Assembly: GCF_901709675.1 (NCBI RefSeq)
Contig: NC_051095.1
Coordinates: forward strand, 9,449,956-9,513,955
Source: Syngnathus acus
Taxonomy: Eukaryota; Chordata; Actinopteri; Syngnathiformes; Syngnathidae
DNA length: 64,000 nt
Reading direction: 5' to 3'
Under the pieces are notes generated by a model. It was not told the origin of the DNA. It saw nothing but the letters and a program-made list of their open reading frames with translations, and did not search any database. The translations under genes were made by a program, and so were the position numbers. This document shows, piece after piece, positions 25,537 to 38,844 of this stretch (position 1 is the stretch's first letter; every line of letters starts with the position of its first letter).

Positions 25537-25870
25537 CAGGGGTTGTCAACCTGTGGTCAGCGGCCCTCTAGTGGTCCGTAGCGGTATTGCAAGTGGTCCG
25601 CAAAATGGAAAATAATTGTTTTTAAAAAATAAAATGGATTTATTATTTAGACTTGATTTATTTTCCAGCTAATTTTGTGAATCATTTACCCATCCAAATT
25701 ATGTCAAATGTAGCAGAGATTCCCAACATAGATATATAAACGGCAATAAATAGTCTGTATAGGTCTATCTTCGGTGCAAATTAAAATAATATTCTGTCAA
25801 AGCAGTGGTCCCCAAGTTGCTTCTTAGTTATAATGGTGGTCCCTTGGACAAAACCAGTTGAGAACCCCTA
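25537..25870. mobile_element. Non-autonomous hAT element (MITE), 334 bp
   Basis: The left end begins CAGGGGTTGTCAACC. The right end, read inward, begins TAGGGGTTCTCAACT. An 8 bp duplication with one mismatch flanks it (GTTGAGGA at 25529-25536, GTTGAGAA at 25871-25878), the hAT target-site length. There is no coding capacity. A CTCF-like core, CCACTAGAGGGCC on the minus strand, lies inside at 25562-25574. Confidence 0.8.
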
Positions 25871-25878
25871 GTTGAGAA

Positions 25879-28800
25879 CATTAGTGAGTACCAATAAAAA
25901 CTGAAATGGAGATTTACAAATTATTGCATTTGATTTTAGTACTTTGACCTAAATTAAAAATCACAAATCAGACGTTCATATCATCATTTTACAACTTTTA
26001 TCTTGGAAAAATGTGACTTTTACCTCCAAAGATTGCAACTGGTAATTCTGACAAAATATATCTGGTCAAACAAACAGCCCAAAGTAGATTTTTCTTTTTT
26101 TTTTTTTTAATGTAAATTTGTCGGGGTAATATTGTGTCTTTTTTGGGGGGGCAGAAGGGAAATTAGCTATTTTTCAATTCATGTAGCATTTGCTACTGAG
26201 GGTAATCATGTGGGGGTTCTTGGGAAAAAAAATTCTTTGTTAGGGGTTCCTGGACTCCAAAGGTTTTGAAGCCAGCTCAACGTGCATTTGCGCATATATA
26301 TATTTTTTATCCCGAAGGACAACCCCTTCAACATTCAAAATGACGTCCTTGCTGAATTGTCTCCCCCCCTTCTCTGAATGACTTTGGTTCCCCAGTGGTG
26401 GTCGTTGTCTCAGCATCGCCTCGCCTTGTGCTGCGTGAGCACAAACGAAGGCCCTGGCACGGCATGAATAGGCTCAGTGAGATTCCCAACTCGTTTCACG
26501 ATGAAAAGGCTACGTTCGGAGACACTGAAGCTGCTCCCGGGCCCGCTCCACAAAGGCCGCTTTCAAAAAAAAGGCGATGAGGGAAGGCTTCTTTCTCCTT
26601 TTCTTTCACCTCGTCCTCCATACTGGCGAGTAGTAGCGACGTTGAAGAGCAAAGCATTGATGTGAGATGTGAGTGCCAGAGAGAGAGAGAAGTGAAGATC
26701 AGCATGTTGCTTCAGGAAAGTAAAGGTGAAGGTTAAATAGCTAGTGGACTGTACTATTTATTTGCTAGTGGTGAATGGCCAATAATGTTATAACGACGAA
26801 AATACAAACGTTACAAATAGACAGATAATGACATTTTGAGTCCAGGCTGGATTGTTGCTGTGATTCATACTGTTGAAAAAACAAAACAAAACATAAAAGT
26901 TGAATTTGGTGTGGCATACCATCCATGGTGTATTGGGATTTTTAATGTTACAAAAATTAAATGCCAACTAAGGGTGGTATGATGCCGTTTTGAGTGTAGG
27001 CTGAACTGTATCACTTATATTGTTGTGATTCATAATGTTGAAAGTTTGTAAAGCAAATGTTACAAATTGAGCCTAGTGAGATTGGAGCATTGATGTTGTA
27101 GTGGTTTTTATTCTTAAACATAAAAAGCATGATAGAGATTTATCTGAGTCTGCCTTGAATCCTACCTGTTATAGTGATTTTAATGTTTAAAAAAACACAC
27201 CGTGGGTCTTTCGATTTACGGATTGGAACGTACCATTCAGCCCAAAATGGTTCAAAATGTGAAAAGTTTTAAAATAAAAATGAAAATGGTCTTACAAAAA
27301 ACACATAACACTGTTTTGGTCATAAAGTGGACCGCACCATCAGAAAAAAATAAAACACCCTCTCCTTTCCCGTGATCCCCGATCAGTGGCAAAATGCAGG
27401 CAGGCAAAGAAAAGGTGTTTAATGGAGGCGGCGAGTACAAAGCCAAAAGCGTAAGAAAGGAGCCAGACGGGATGAGGGCCAGAGACCCCGCTGCAAAAGT
27501 GGCACAAAAGACCAGGTGTGTGGTGGTGTCAGGTTTCAAGCAGGATAAGAGAAACGTTGACAAAGGAGCCGCCTGTTCTCGGATGCTGCGTTGTTTTGCT
27601 GGAAAATACGTGCACTGGATTACTTCTACAAGCTACGTCTTTATCACACAATTAAAGAGCTAACTTGTGTCCTTTTCTGAGGCCGGAATGGAGCAAAGAC
27701 ATCGCTTCCAGTGCAATATTCTCAATTATGAGGGAATTTGATACCTGGAGGGCTGAGCCTCCACTTGGGGGAAAACCATTGACAGTTTTGAAGTGTCACA
27801 TGTTGACAGGTGAGAGGCCAACCCTTCACAGCTCATTTATTGATGCCCTCTTGTCAAATAGTATTGTCCATCCTGAAGCTGAGGTGGACTTTGTATGCTG
27901 TGTGAGAAAATGTTTTTAAAGCTCACTCCCAATATATGTACATTCTAATGAAAATGTTGATTGATAATTATTGATTGTTAATCATTTATCATGTCTGGAG
28001 GCACACATACACAGAGATGTGTGTAAGCAGTGGACATTTAAACACAAATGGTGCATCAACACAAGTAGACAGACAATATAACATGAAAAGAATTAACCAT
28101 GTACTGTCTGTTAAAGTATCACTATATTAAAGCTTACGTATCATGTTAATAAAGTTTTCCATTGTACGTTTTACTCATTCAGTTGTGATCTGTATAAATT
28201 ATCTCTGCAGCACCTGGAGGGATAGATGACACTTTTCTGCAATCTTGGAGACTCCAAGTACACAATAAAATGAATATAAAACCAAAAAAAGCGGATTTTC
28301 CATGATGGGTCTTCGTTAAGTGCTGTTTCTGGTTCTGGTCTTCAGTGACACTTGTGGATGGGGCAAACCCATCTGAGCCAGATACGAGCAAGCGGTCTAC
28401 TTTTTACCCGGTAGTTCAACCTCCCCTACCACGTGTCCTGGCCTAGTTTTGACATAAAATATACCAGCTCCGGGCTCCCCATTTCCTACTATATTCTCAC
28501 AGGGCGAGGAACGGGAGCTGTCCCTCCAAGTGGTAGGGCAGAAGAATCGTCTGTCAGGTAGGACAAATTAGCATCCCCCGTCAGCACGTCAGGCTCGGGG
28601 TGGCAGCTGTTGGACTAGGACACATTAACGCGATGGGAAAAAGTGTGTTTTCAGCCGTAGGTGAGACTATGTTTTGTGAATTCTTTCTCCCTGAAGTTGA
28701 CATGTGGGTGCAGGGAGCAGCTGTCATCTACGCCTTACGGCTTTTGAGTCAGCTCATAATTGCTCTCGCTCTCTCAGATGCTTTCACACCACACCAAGGT

Positions 28801-28915
28801 AGACAGCTACTCTCATCAGAATCAAAGTACCTTGGCTTTCAAGGGAATTTATAGGCTTCTTTTAAATAGGCCCAAATTCTATTTATACGTGACCTACCTG
28901 CTATTTATCTATCAT
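25879..28915. other. Intergenic, no gene recognised
   Basis: A further hAT-like fragment lies at about 26216-26275 (GGGGTTCCTGGACTCCAAAG). A short (GA)n run lies at 26680-26693. No exon with recognisable product was found. Confidence 0.35.
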
Positions 28916-28927
28916 ATTGTACTATAT

Positions 28928-29284
28928 GGGGCGGCTCGGTGGCGCACTGGTTAACACGACTGCCTCACAGTTAGGAGGGTGCGGGTTCGATTCCACCTCC
29001 GGCCCTCCCTGTGTGGAGTTTGCCTGTTCTCCCTGTGCCCGCATGGGTTTTCTTCCGGCACTCCGGTTTCCTCCCACACCCCAAAAACATGCTTGGTAGG
29101 CCGATTGACCACCCCAAATTGTCCCTAGGTGTGAGTGCAAGTGCGAATGGTTGTTCGTCTCTTTGTGCCCTGTGATTGGCTGGCAACCAGTTCAGGGTGT
29201 CCCTCGCCTGATGACCGCTGGGAAAGGCTCCAGCATGCCCGCGACCCCCGTGGGGACAGGCAGTACAGAAAAGTGGATGGATGG
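28928..29284 (+). mobile_element. tRNA-derived SINE, copy 3, full length
   Basis: This is the best-preserved copy. The Pol III A box TGGCGCACTGG is at 28940-28950 and the B box GGTTCGATTCC at 28984-28994, so the head is tRNA-derived. A body of about 300 bp follows and the tail ends GTGGATGGATGG. It is flanked by a 12 bp duplication with one mismatch (28916-28927, 29285-29296). It is very similar to the copies at 8381 and 12867. Frames inside it are not genes. Confidence 0.9.
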
Positions 29285-29296
29285 ATTGTACCATAT

Positions 29297-29943
29297 CATA
29301 CCCTACCTAGCTGCCAACCAATGATTGACCATATTGTCATGCTGTATATTACCCGTGAATTTTCTCAGATCATATCCATCTGTGTTGTGTCCATGGTATC
29401 TCAGTATCCACTGACCTACAGTGTCTAGCTACCAACTAACCGACCAACCTATTTATTTAACATATGATGTCATACTTGTCTATCGTATGGTATCATGTCC
29501 ATAACTATGCCATTATGACAGAATGAATAGATGGATGGTTGTCTGCCAACACTCATTGAGGTTGGATTTCCATGACATGCCTCAAGTTTTTTTTTTGGGG
29601 TGGTTGCAACAAAAAATAATTTCGCTGATCCCCAGTGGTAGCACATTATGTCTCTGGGATTTTTCATTACAGAGGAAGAAAAGCACGGTCAAGCAGTGCT
29701 GCTTGTTTTTGTCCCCATCTGCAGCTGCTTTAAACCTCATTTAGTCGGCTTTCTCTGGCTCTAAAACAACAATGTCATGCCCCTCCTGCCAGTTGATCCC
29801 GTTGCTCGACAACTTTTTCAACGAGACGGCCAACATTCAGCGAAGCGGCCAAGCAGCCAGTGTTGTCGTCATGAGTTCAGCGGGTTTGAAATGGTACCCA
29901 GCAGCCCCTTCCTTCACTCGTTTCTCATGACACCAATGACAGG

Positions 29944-29983
<40 letters not shown>

Positions 29984-32900
29984 TGTGTTGGCTTTGTGAT
30001 GGGAAAGTAAGTGGGCCCCTGTCTTCGCACATCCAATCAGACTCTTGATGGAAGATCAAAGGTGTCTACTGACACTAATGCAAGTCGGTGCAGATTAACA
30101 CCGGATAAAACCACTGTGGAATGCTCGGAAACTCCCACTTTGAGCTTCTACTGACCAGGAAACAAAAACTAGAAAGTTTTAACCATGAATTTTTAGTTTG
30201 TTTGTTTGCTTGTATGCTTTCACTTCCATGGTATCCCAGTTTTTACCTACCACCATGCAGCCTTCTGTCTTTTCTTATTGCATTCATGGTATCCTGCTAA
30301 ATACCTTTTTACCTACCTACCCACCTACAAGAGGTCGCACAAATTTTCAAATTGACCGTAATCTGATGAAATTAGAAGAGGTAGACTAGATGATGAATTT
30401 CATTTCGGTAATATTTGATTTGATTTTATATTATTTTGATAATCCGTGTCAACAAAGCAATATTCAAATTTAAAAGATTCAAAGAAAAAATATACACACA
30501 TACACCAATAGCAAATGTAAAGCAGAAGATATCACTTCCTGAAAAAAGAGTAGGAGGAAGTATAGCCTTAACTAGTTCTACCCCAACAAAAGCCTGTCCC
30601 TTATCTGGGCAGACCACAGCAGCCGGTTTTGCACAGTAGGAATTCGTGGTTGTTGCAAAGAATCATCGACCTCCTTGTGTGCGGTGGAATGATTCCCTGC
30701 TCTCCCTTGCACTTCAAACTGGTTCAAACACACGGCAAGCTGCACGGCAACACTCAGTGAAAACAACCAGGACTTCTAAATAAATGCACTCCAGCATTTG
30801 CTGCCTCCTCCTCAAGCCAAAAATCCGTGATTAGTGACTAGTCGATGTCTTACTCTGAGTTGTAAAGTTGACAAGTCAACCATTCAGCACTACCACTATC
30901 TAGTTCCTATCTACCTACCAACCAAACATACAAGCTATTCTGCTTTGTAACTACCCGCCTACCTCATTATTTTTGTATCAAGTCCCAGCTATCTATTGTA
31001 AGGTATTGTGTCCATAGAATGGATCGTACCTGCTAAAAAGCTACACTTGGCTATATTAATCTCACTCTATTATACGCAGACATTTTGAGCTCAGCAATCC
31101 CCATATACCCTCCCCGCTCCCCTTCTCTATCCTGACCAGTGCAGTTTTCCAAACGGCCCGGGGAAAGCGAGCCGGGTGCACTCATCCGTTCAGTGAGCAC
31201 GGAATGGCGGGACTCGAGCGGCGCGGCGCAGCGCTGCCACGGCAGCCTGCTTACGAGTTGTGACAAGCCAGGATGCACCAGTTATGAAAGTCCATTCAGC
31301 TGTGTGTTTCTTGCAAAAATAAACAGAGTGCCAGGCTGCAGGGGGAAAGTGCTGACAGGGAGCTTACTTGATCCAGGTTGGAATAGGGCGGGGGAGGGGA
31401 GGGCCTGGTCAAATGAGGTTTGGTGAGGTGTGTTTACAGCTTGCGCGATATGACGACTTGTGCGAATGTTAAAAAGTAGGTTACCTTTAGGGACATTTCG
31501 CTTAAGGCAGTCGAAAGTCAGGCCTGATGCCCGTTGAAATGAGGTAGAGTGAGATTTGATACAATAACAAAGCGTAAGATGAAGATTTTTTTCATCCAAA
31601 CTTTGGTCAAATTCTAAAAACATTGACAAGTTAGAACTCAGCAAAATATCAGGCCTGAAATGAAGTCGACCGCTGTCTGTTGATGTCTTGCCCAATATGA
31701 TGTCAACGCGTGTGACGACGGTGAGCTCACTAAATTATTCAACGTTTAAGGCCGTGCTTTTTTGGCAAATCTTGGTTACAGACCCATGTCTCTTTCCGCA
31801 GAAACATTTTGGGCCGGATAATGGCTGAAATTAGGGTGGGTTGCGTGATGTGACAACATTTCAAACGTCACTATTTGTTTCAACCTACAAGGCTTATACA
31901 GTCATAGTAAGATTTTGGAATATGGTTGGACGGACTATATAAAACTGAGGTTTTGGAACGTATGCGAACCTGAATTATTGGTACCCTCTGCTGATTACTG
32001 CCAATTTGTGAAAACCACATTGCATCGTCAAGTAGCGACTCCTCAACATAGAACTACCGAATATTATCCAGTCAGCGTTATTGTTTAACCATACCCGTCG
32101 CCATCACATAGCATACGCGTTCAAAAAGCTTTGTGTGGGGTGTCAGTGTATGTGGAAAAAGAGAGCGCTGAAGTGCACTCTTGCCATGCGGAGGCTAATG
32201 AGGAGAGCAGCTCACTGACACGCTAAATGTCAAAGGTGAAGCGCAAAACATCTCCTGTTAAGCCCCCTCGATGCCCCCCCCTCGCATCCCCTCAAAACAC
32301 TAATGATGAGAACTCTCACATGGAATCTGCTGCTACGCTGCTTCAGAATTCGAGCAGGACTAGAGAAGATCAAAGAGAGGAGACTATTTGAAAACTAGCA
32401 TCACAATGACTAAATAAGTGCTACGACTAACTAACTACTAACTGTTCCCACTATCCTATCGCTACCAATTCAATAACTACTACTACTTACTGCTATTACT
32501 AACCATTAAGCACAACAAATCCTATACCACAAATGCTAAAAAGATGAAACCCCAACATGTGCCAGCTTGAACCTCTAACCCTCAAGTTAACCCTAAACCC
32601 AGATGCCAACGAGCCTGGCTTGAAACCCCGAAACTGACTCTAAAGTCTTAATTGCAGCTGTTATATCTGGTTTCCAAGCCTGAAGTTAAAACTTTGCTTC
32701 AAAACCCATTCTGAACTATAACCTGTAGATGAGTGATGACTGAAACGTTTTCAAAAACTCTGGTTGTCTCTGCTCCATCCTGAGCGTAATGTGTTCATGT
32801 GGAAGTGTTTTTCCTGAACCACATCCACATGCTAGCGTTATTATTAGCCTTGCCCGCGCGCGATGTTTTGAGCTGGAAGAAAGGACTGAAGTGGATCGGA

Positions 32901-34787
32901 CTGAACTCTCATATGAGGCCAATTACGCAACATCAAATGCATTTCTTCGTCCTACTCTGTTCTCCATGTTTGGTTGTCAGACATGCGTTCGTGGGCCTGC
33001 AGCAGAGGAACTGCAGTAGCTTATCGAATGATTAGCAAACACTAAATGCCTGTCACAATTCATTCAATCATTAATGTGCTGAGAACATACTTACTGATTC
33101 AACTCACTTTTTATTACTTATTACTCATCCATTCATCAAATCATAAAAATAAACAATAATAATAAAAAATAATTGTGCTCATATTTTTTTAACTAAAGCA
33201 GCGAAACAGTGGCAGACAAGCGTTTCTGGAAAAAATTCCAACTTGCACTCCTCAGGGCTCAAAGGTTAATATCAAGCAAGGAAATGTTTTGTGCACTGCC
33301 AAATGTGACCTCAGGGTGATTCGCTGGTATCAATTTCCTCAATGCGACCTCTCCTCCATGCTGTCACGACGACTCGGAGCGGCACAAAGGCGGAGGAGCG
33401 CACTTCTTGCCTCATTAATATTCGCCCGCATCTGCTCGCGATGAAAATCCTTCTTACAAATCCAGGAATGTATCTCCCGTGGCTTTTCAGGGGCTTTGAC
33501 ATTTCACCGGCCTGGATGTCTCTCCGGCTTAGTGGGGTGAAAAGTGCATCCCGTTGCATATTAGCACCCCTTATTTGCTGAGTGAAGTGTCTATGGCTGA
33601 TATATAATTCATGTTAGTTCCCCAGATGCGGCGTGGTCAGATTTATTGGGATAGAAATTCAATGGCGGCGCACATAAATATGTATCATCGGGGCCTCGGC
33701 ATCTCACACTTGATTTATTTTGTGTTGGTGTGTCAGTCACAAGCAGCACACACACAATGAGTTGCGCAGATTACAACTGAACTGAAGCTAAAACTGGTTG
33801 AAAATGCATTTGTGCTTGTCCATCCTGGCATCAGTTGATTTGAAGCAGGTTTTTAAAAGTTGTGGTGTGTCAAGGTCAGTTTGAGTTTCCATTTGCTATC
33901 AAAATTGTTGGGTCATAAATCCTATTAATGGGCAAAATCAACATTTGGGTAAATTTGACCCAACCTTTTGGGTGATTTATTCGACCAGAGCTTTTTGGGT
34001 GGAAAAAATCCATAACCCAAATTAACTAATTTTATGTTTCAAATAAGGATCAAGGTTTCAAGTTTGGCTTTCAAATGAAATGTTTAAGCAAGTTTAGGGT
34101 TCTAAATAAAGATTTAGGCTTCAAATCATGGCTATGGCTTCAACTAAGGTCAGTGGATGAGTAGAATTGTCAATCTTAGGTTGATTTACCCAAAAGATTT
34201 GCTTTTTTTTTTTTAGGCTTTTTTGTATTCCACAAAAAGAACCATCTTAAAAAGTGACTGCTATCATCAGTGACTGTTTTATTCCTCCCTTGTTTAACGT
34301 CTGTATTTAATATTTTGTGTTCCTTCTTGGCAACATGACTAGGGGCAAAGTCTTCATTCCAATGGAATTCCTTCCCCAAGTAAGATGTAATTATCAAACA
34401 CAGGGCTGGAAAACTTGCCGTGGCCCCTCGCTTTAGCCGTAGGTCTCGGAGCCATTAAACATCCACATGTAGCACAGGATGTTGTGGGACTGCGTCGGGA
34501 TGAAAAGCTGATGGCGGTCGGGAGCGAAGCTCTCAGCTCTTTTTCTCCCCAAAAGTGGCATTTTAAATACGATTGTTTGGAGTTGCAAATGTGGTTGAAT
34601 ACAAATTGCATTCTAGCCATTTCGGTTTGGTAATTTGCTGTGAGATGTTTCCAGTATAATATGTGTCTTGAAAAAACTGCTTTCATGTAGTCAATTTCAA
34701 AAATGTAATCTGAATTCTTAAAAATATAAATCGTAAAAACAGAAGAGGAAGGTTCATGTATATATCCTGTATGTTAGTATATCTAGA
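29297..34787. other. Intergenic, no gene recognised
   Basis: This stretch holds an (AT)n microsatellite at 29948-29975 and loosely repeated CATGGTATC...ACCTA phrases at 29392, 30227 and 30284. A GC-rich spot lies at 31130-31250. A block at 33300-33720 with CATTAATATTCG and octamer-like composition is a candidate enhancer. Degenerate CCCTAA/GGGTTT phrases occur at 32567-32700 and 34040-34150. Confidence 0.35.
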
Positions 34788-35103
34788 GTGTTTTTTTTTT
34801 TTAAGTCCCAATGATCGTCACACACACACCTGGGTGTGGTGAAATTTGTCCTCTGCATTTAACCCATCCCCATGTGATTTTAATCCATCCCCTGGGGGAG
34901 AGGGGAGCAGTGAGCAGCAGCGGTGCCGCGCTCGGGAATCAGTTGGTGATCTAACCCCCCAATTCCAACCCTTAATGCTGAATGCCAAGCAGGGAGGCAA
35001 TGGGTCCCATTTTTATAGTCTTTGGTATGACCCGGCCGGGGTTTGAACCCACAACCTTCCAGTCTCAGGGCGGACACTCTACCACTAGGCCACTGAGCTG
35101 GGT
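34788..35103 (-). mobile_element. Second tRNA-derived SINE family, unit 1
   Basis: Read on the minus strand, the head carries an A box TGGCCTAGTGG (plus 35082-35092) and a B box GGTTCAAACCC (about 35038-35049). A body and an A-rich 3' end near 34788-34802 follow. The sequence resembles a SINE that is abundant in many teleosts. It is unrelated to the family at 28928 beyond the tRNA-type boxes. Confidence 0.8.
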
Positions 35104-35382
35104 ACACACCTGGGTGCGGTGAAATTTGTCCTCTGCATTTAACCCATCCCCGTGTGATTTTAATCCATCCCCTGGGGGAGAGGGGAGCAGTGAGCAGCAG
35201 CGGTGCCGCGCTCGGGAATCAGTTGGTGATTTAACCCCCCAACTCCAACCCTTAATGCTGAGTGCCAAGCAGGGAGGAAATGGGTCCCATTTTTATAGTC
35301 TTTGGTATGACCCGGCCGGGGTTTGAACCCACAACCTTCCAGTCTCAGGGCGGACACTCTACCACTAGGCCACTGCTCTGGT
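35104..35382 (-). mobile_element. Second SINE family, unit 2 (tandem duplicate of unit 1)
   Basis: This unit repeats unit 1 at an offset of 280 bp with only about seven to nine substitutions noted by eye. Its A box is at 35362-35372 and its B box at about 35318-35329. It lacks the A-rich 3' end and joins unit 1 within the CACACC stretch, so it looks like a local tandem duplication or template jump and not a separate insertion. Confidence 0.8.
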
Positions 35383-35394
35383 GTCATCACCATT

Positions 35395-38300
35395 TTAAAA
35401 CCCCTGTGGCTTTTTCAAGCCCGCAACCACTATATAATCTGCTGTTTTCTTCTAAAGTGCAAAAAAGAAAACTATTCGCAATGGTCATGAAAATGCCTTT
35501 TAAACCTCAGCCGTGCTCCATTATTTTATTTCCCGGTCGGCGCGTTGCTCCACTTTGGCTAACCCCTGCAGGGCTGCAGTACCCAACAACAACACAGCCC
35601 ATCAATCACTGGGCACGCGTGTCACCGTTGGCCTCATAAAAGGGAGGTGTAAATTTGGCAGGGGGCGGGCGTTTATTGCAAACGCCGTGGTTTGTGCCAC
35701 GGAGATACGCCGCATAAATGAAACTGAGCTCTTTGACTCCATTAGAGTTAGTGTTACCTTCTGCTAAAATGTGACCAGAAGTAATAGGACGCAGCTCGTC
35801 AATCAATTAGTCAATCAGTGATTGGATAAGCTCAATGTTATGGCCTGGCATCAGCAAAACACTGATTTGAAATGAGGGTTTTAAGTCTGAGTTAGGGGTT
35901 TGAAGTCAGGTTTAAGATTTCAAAATAGGGTTTGGAGTTGGAGTGTCAATTGGGGTTTCAAACCTCAACGTTAACGCCTAACCTTGGGTTTAGTGGGGCA
36001 TTTAAATGTGACATCCCACGCCCATATGAGGTTGACTATGTAAAGATCGTGTGGACAGGAAGTGATGTAAACAATGTACTCGGTCCCTTTTATGAGCCCA
36101 TCTTGCCTTTTACCCGAAGTATTTACGACACAAAGCAATTTGCTCAATGACGTATTGATGACTGCACACGTTGAAAATGAATATAGTGTACATCGTTAAA
36201 GACTTGAAATGTGTCGTAAAAACGTACTTTAATGAACTTGATTCGCAGTCAAAGAGGTAGAATTATAAATATTACTGTAATGTGTATCTTAGTGCTCAAG
36301 CATTAGCTACGGTTTCAGATTTAGCTGATGAGAAGTAGTGTTGATGTTGTCTTGAACGTGACTGTCAGTCTTCATCATGGAAAGAAAGGTCACACGCAGA
36401 GCAAGAAAAATACTCACGCATACATATTCCGGAGGATGAAGAGTGTGCGATGTAGAAATGTGACAAAACAGTGCCGTCAATCATCATCAGCGGGTGGTGC
36501 GCCATCAGTGTGGCGCCAGCTGGTCGGGCCTACTGTAATCTGCGGTCCGTCGGGTCCCGATGGGGTGCGATGACCTGCTGGGACGCTTCTATAGGGCGGC
36601 TGCTTCTTAAAGTCGGAGGCCTGTCAACGGCTCCTGTGAAAAAGTCACATCAACAACATGAGAGCGAACAATAAGAACGGAGCTGCTGCCTTGGGGGCGC
36701 CATGCAGGAATGTATCCAAAGTATGAAAATAAGATGTGTATGAATGAACAATACCCCACTGAAGGCACCTGTCTGCCTAGTCCTGATGGCACTTTGTGTT
36801 TTGACTGAGTGCACTGCAAACAGTCTTGATGTTGATCATAAAACATGGAGATACAGCTGAGCCCCCCCCAACCCACGGGATGGTGTGTGTGGAAGGGGGG
36901 GGGGACGATAGCGATATGGAGCGGCATGCTCCAAACTACCTGTCGACATCCATCAGTCATGCGCTGGGCTTTTCTCCCAGTTATTAGCGCAAGAGGCGGC
37001 TTGATAGAGAAGCCTGTCGGCCACCTCTGACAGCTCAGGTAAGCTCGACCCTCCCCCATCTCCCCCCGCCTCACCTCAACAGTCATCCTCTTCATCTTCT
37101 TCCTTCTCCTGCTCGCCACTCCTAACTCATCAGCCTCTGCTATCAGTCCCATTTCAAGTCAGCAGGCCCTGTGATGAATTGTCTCTCAGCAGAGTACAGG
37201 ATGCTCTACTTTTATGCTTTGTACAGTGTGCGACAACATTGGAGTCATCTACGGGATTTTTCGTGTGAGATTGCAGTGTATCCTGCGACCTCACATTTTG
37301 GTGAATCTCATATTTTCAGTGCTAATAATAGAACAAACCTGCCACTTGAGCTCTCTTCATTTCCCATGAATGCAGACTCCAACTCATCCTCTACGTCTCC
37401 AACGTTTTGTCAATGTAGACTTTTCGATACCATGTTGCAATATAGCACATTAGCTGACATTGCAGCTGCTAACTTAAGTGCGAAGCAGGAGGCCAACCGC
37501 TGTTTCCACGGCGACCAGCTTCCTCTCCTTTCCAGTGCGTTTAAACAGGCAGCGAACACGAGACAACTCGCATAAATTGTTTCCTAATCTGGTTACTCCT
37601 CATTTCCATGGATATTGGATTACAAGTATGCCAAGACAGGAGCGGGTTTGGGAATTTTCATAATTTGACATATTTCTCAGTGTAGAGTGCCGGCACGCAG
37701 CGGTGGACCATTATCATCCACTGTTGATTTACTGCGTGCACTTTAATGAAAGCGGCTTATAACGACGACACATTAATTGTACCGACTAACTCTTTTATGA
37801 CATTTTCCTTTTTCAGTCAGCACTTTTCATACAATCCGATGATTATTCTATGTCTCCTTGAAATGACATGTGCGTGTCACTAATATGACATTTTATAGAG
37901 CTCGCAAGCGGTGGCGGCGCTTAAATTTAAAGAAAAAAAGAAAGTGTTGGTTTTACTGAGCCACATTACGCTTACTAAACTTACTAAATGTTTACTGAAT
38001 GCCCTGCAGCATTCACGCCCACAGCATTAAGAACACTCTTATTTATTATATCACAAGTTCTATGACATAAACCCTCATTTACAGTCAAGGTTAATATTGA
38101 ATTTAGTTCATAATGCATTTAGTTTCTAATGTTTATTTAGCAGAGTAAGCAGAAGTAGTAAATGAACTCCAAGGACCTTCTTCCAGTGTTGAATTTCTTG
38201 ACGGAGCAACGCTGCGACTAAATATGATTTTAATCATTATTACCTTACGCTGTTTATTATATCATGCTAGCCTACGGGAAAGCACATGCTAAAAACCCCT

Positions 38301-38842
38301 CACCACATAACACAAGAAATTTGTAAAGCTCAGACCTCGATTTGTGTTTCATGGCGAGTCATCAAACTTTACCACCATGTTTAGTAGACACACAGTGACC
38401 AAAGTATGAAAAGTGCCTAAAATGGCTGTCTCAAACCCAAAATGTCAGACTACCTATTTATTTTTGTGGGACAACTCATGATAGTCATGCCTACCAATTT
38501 TTTTGTCGGCTGAATTTGAAACCATGTCGAGTTAATGTTTTGTGGTGAGTCTCCAACTTTGCTGCTATGCTTCATCAACATAAATGCAATGGCAAAAACG
38601 TTTATCAACATCACCCATCCGCCTAAAATTTGGTGACAATCGGACAGACTGCACGAATTTGCCGATACAGAATGGCCAAATATTTTGGCCAGAGGACCCA
38701 AAGACGTTTTGGAAAGTGTGCCCATGATAGACGAGCCCACCAAATTTCATGTTAGGGTGTGAAACAGGTTCCGGGGGCTCTAGTTTTAAAATTCTAAGAG
38801 GCGCTACCAAGCTAATACCGGATACATTTTCAGCAAGGGAAA
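35395..38842. other. Intergenic, no gene recognised
   Basis: A balanced-composition block at 35490-35780 and another at 37680-37790 are candidate enhancers. GGGTTT/TTCAAA phrases occur at 35865-35985. The 181-codon minus frame at 36607-37152 has no domain or start-context support. Confidence 0.35.
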
Positions 38843-38844
38843 TA

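Noticed and set aside
28940-28994. tRNA gene
   Set aside because: The A and B boxes belong to a SINE head; the region does not fold as a complete tRNA and the SINE body follows.
36607-37152. 181-codon minus-strand frame
   Set aside because: No recognised domain, no promoter or splice context, and a composition like surrounding non-coding DNA.
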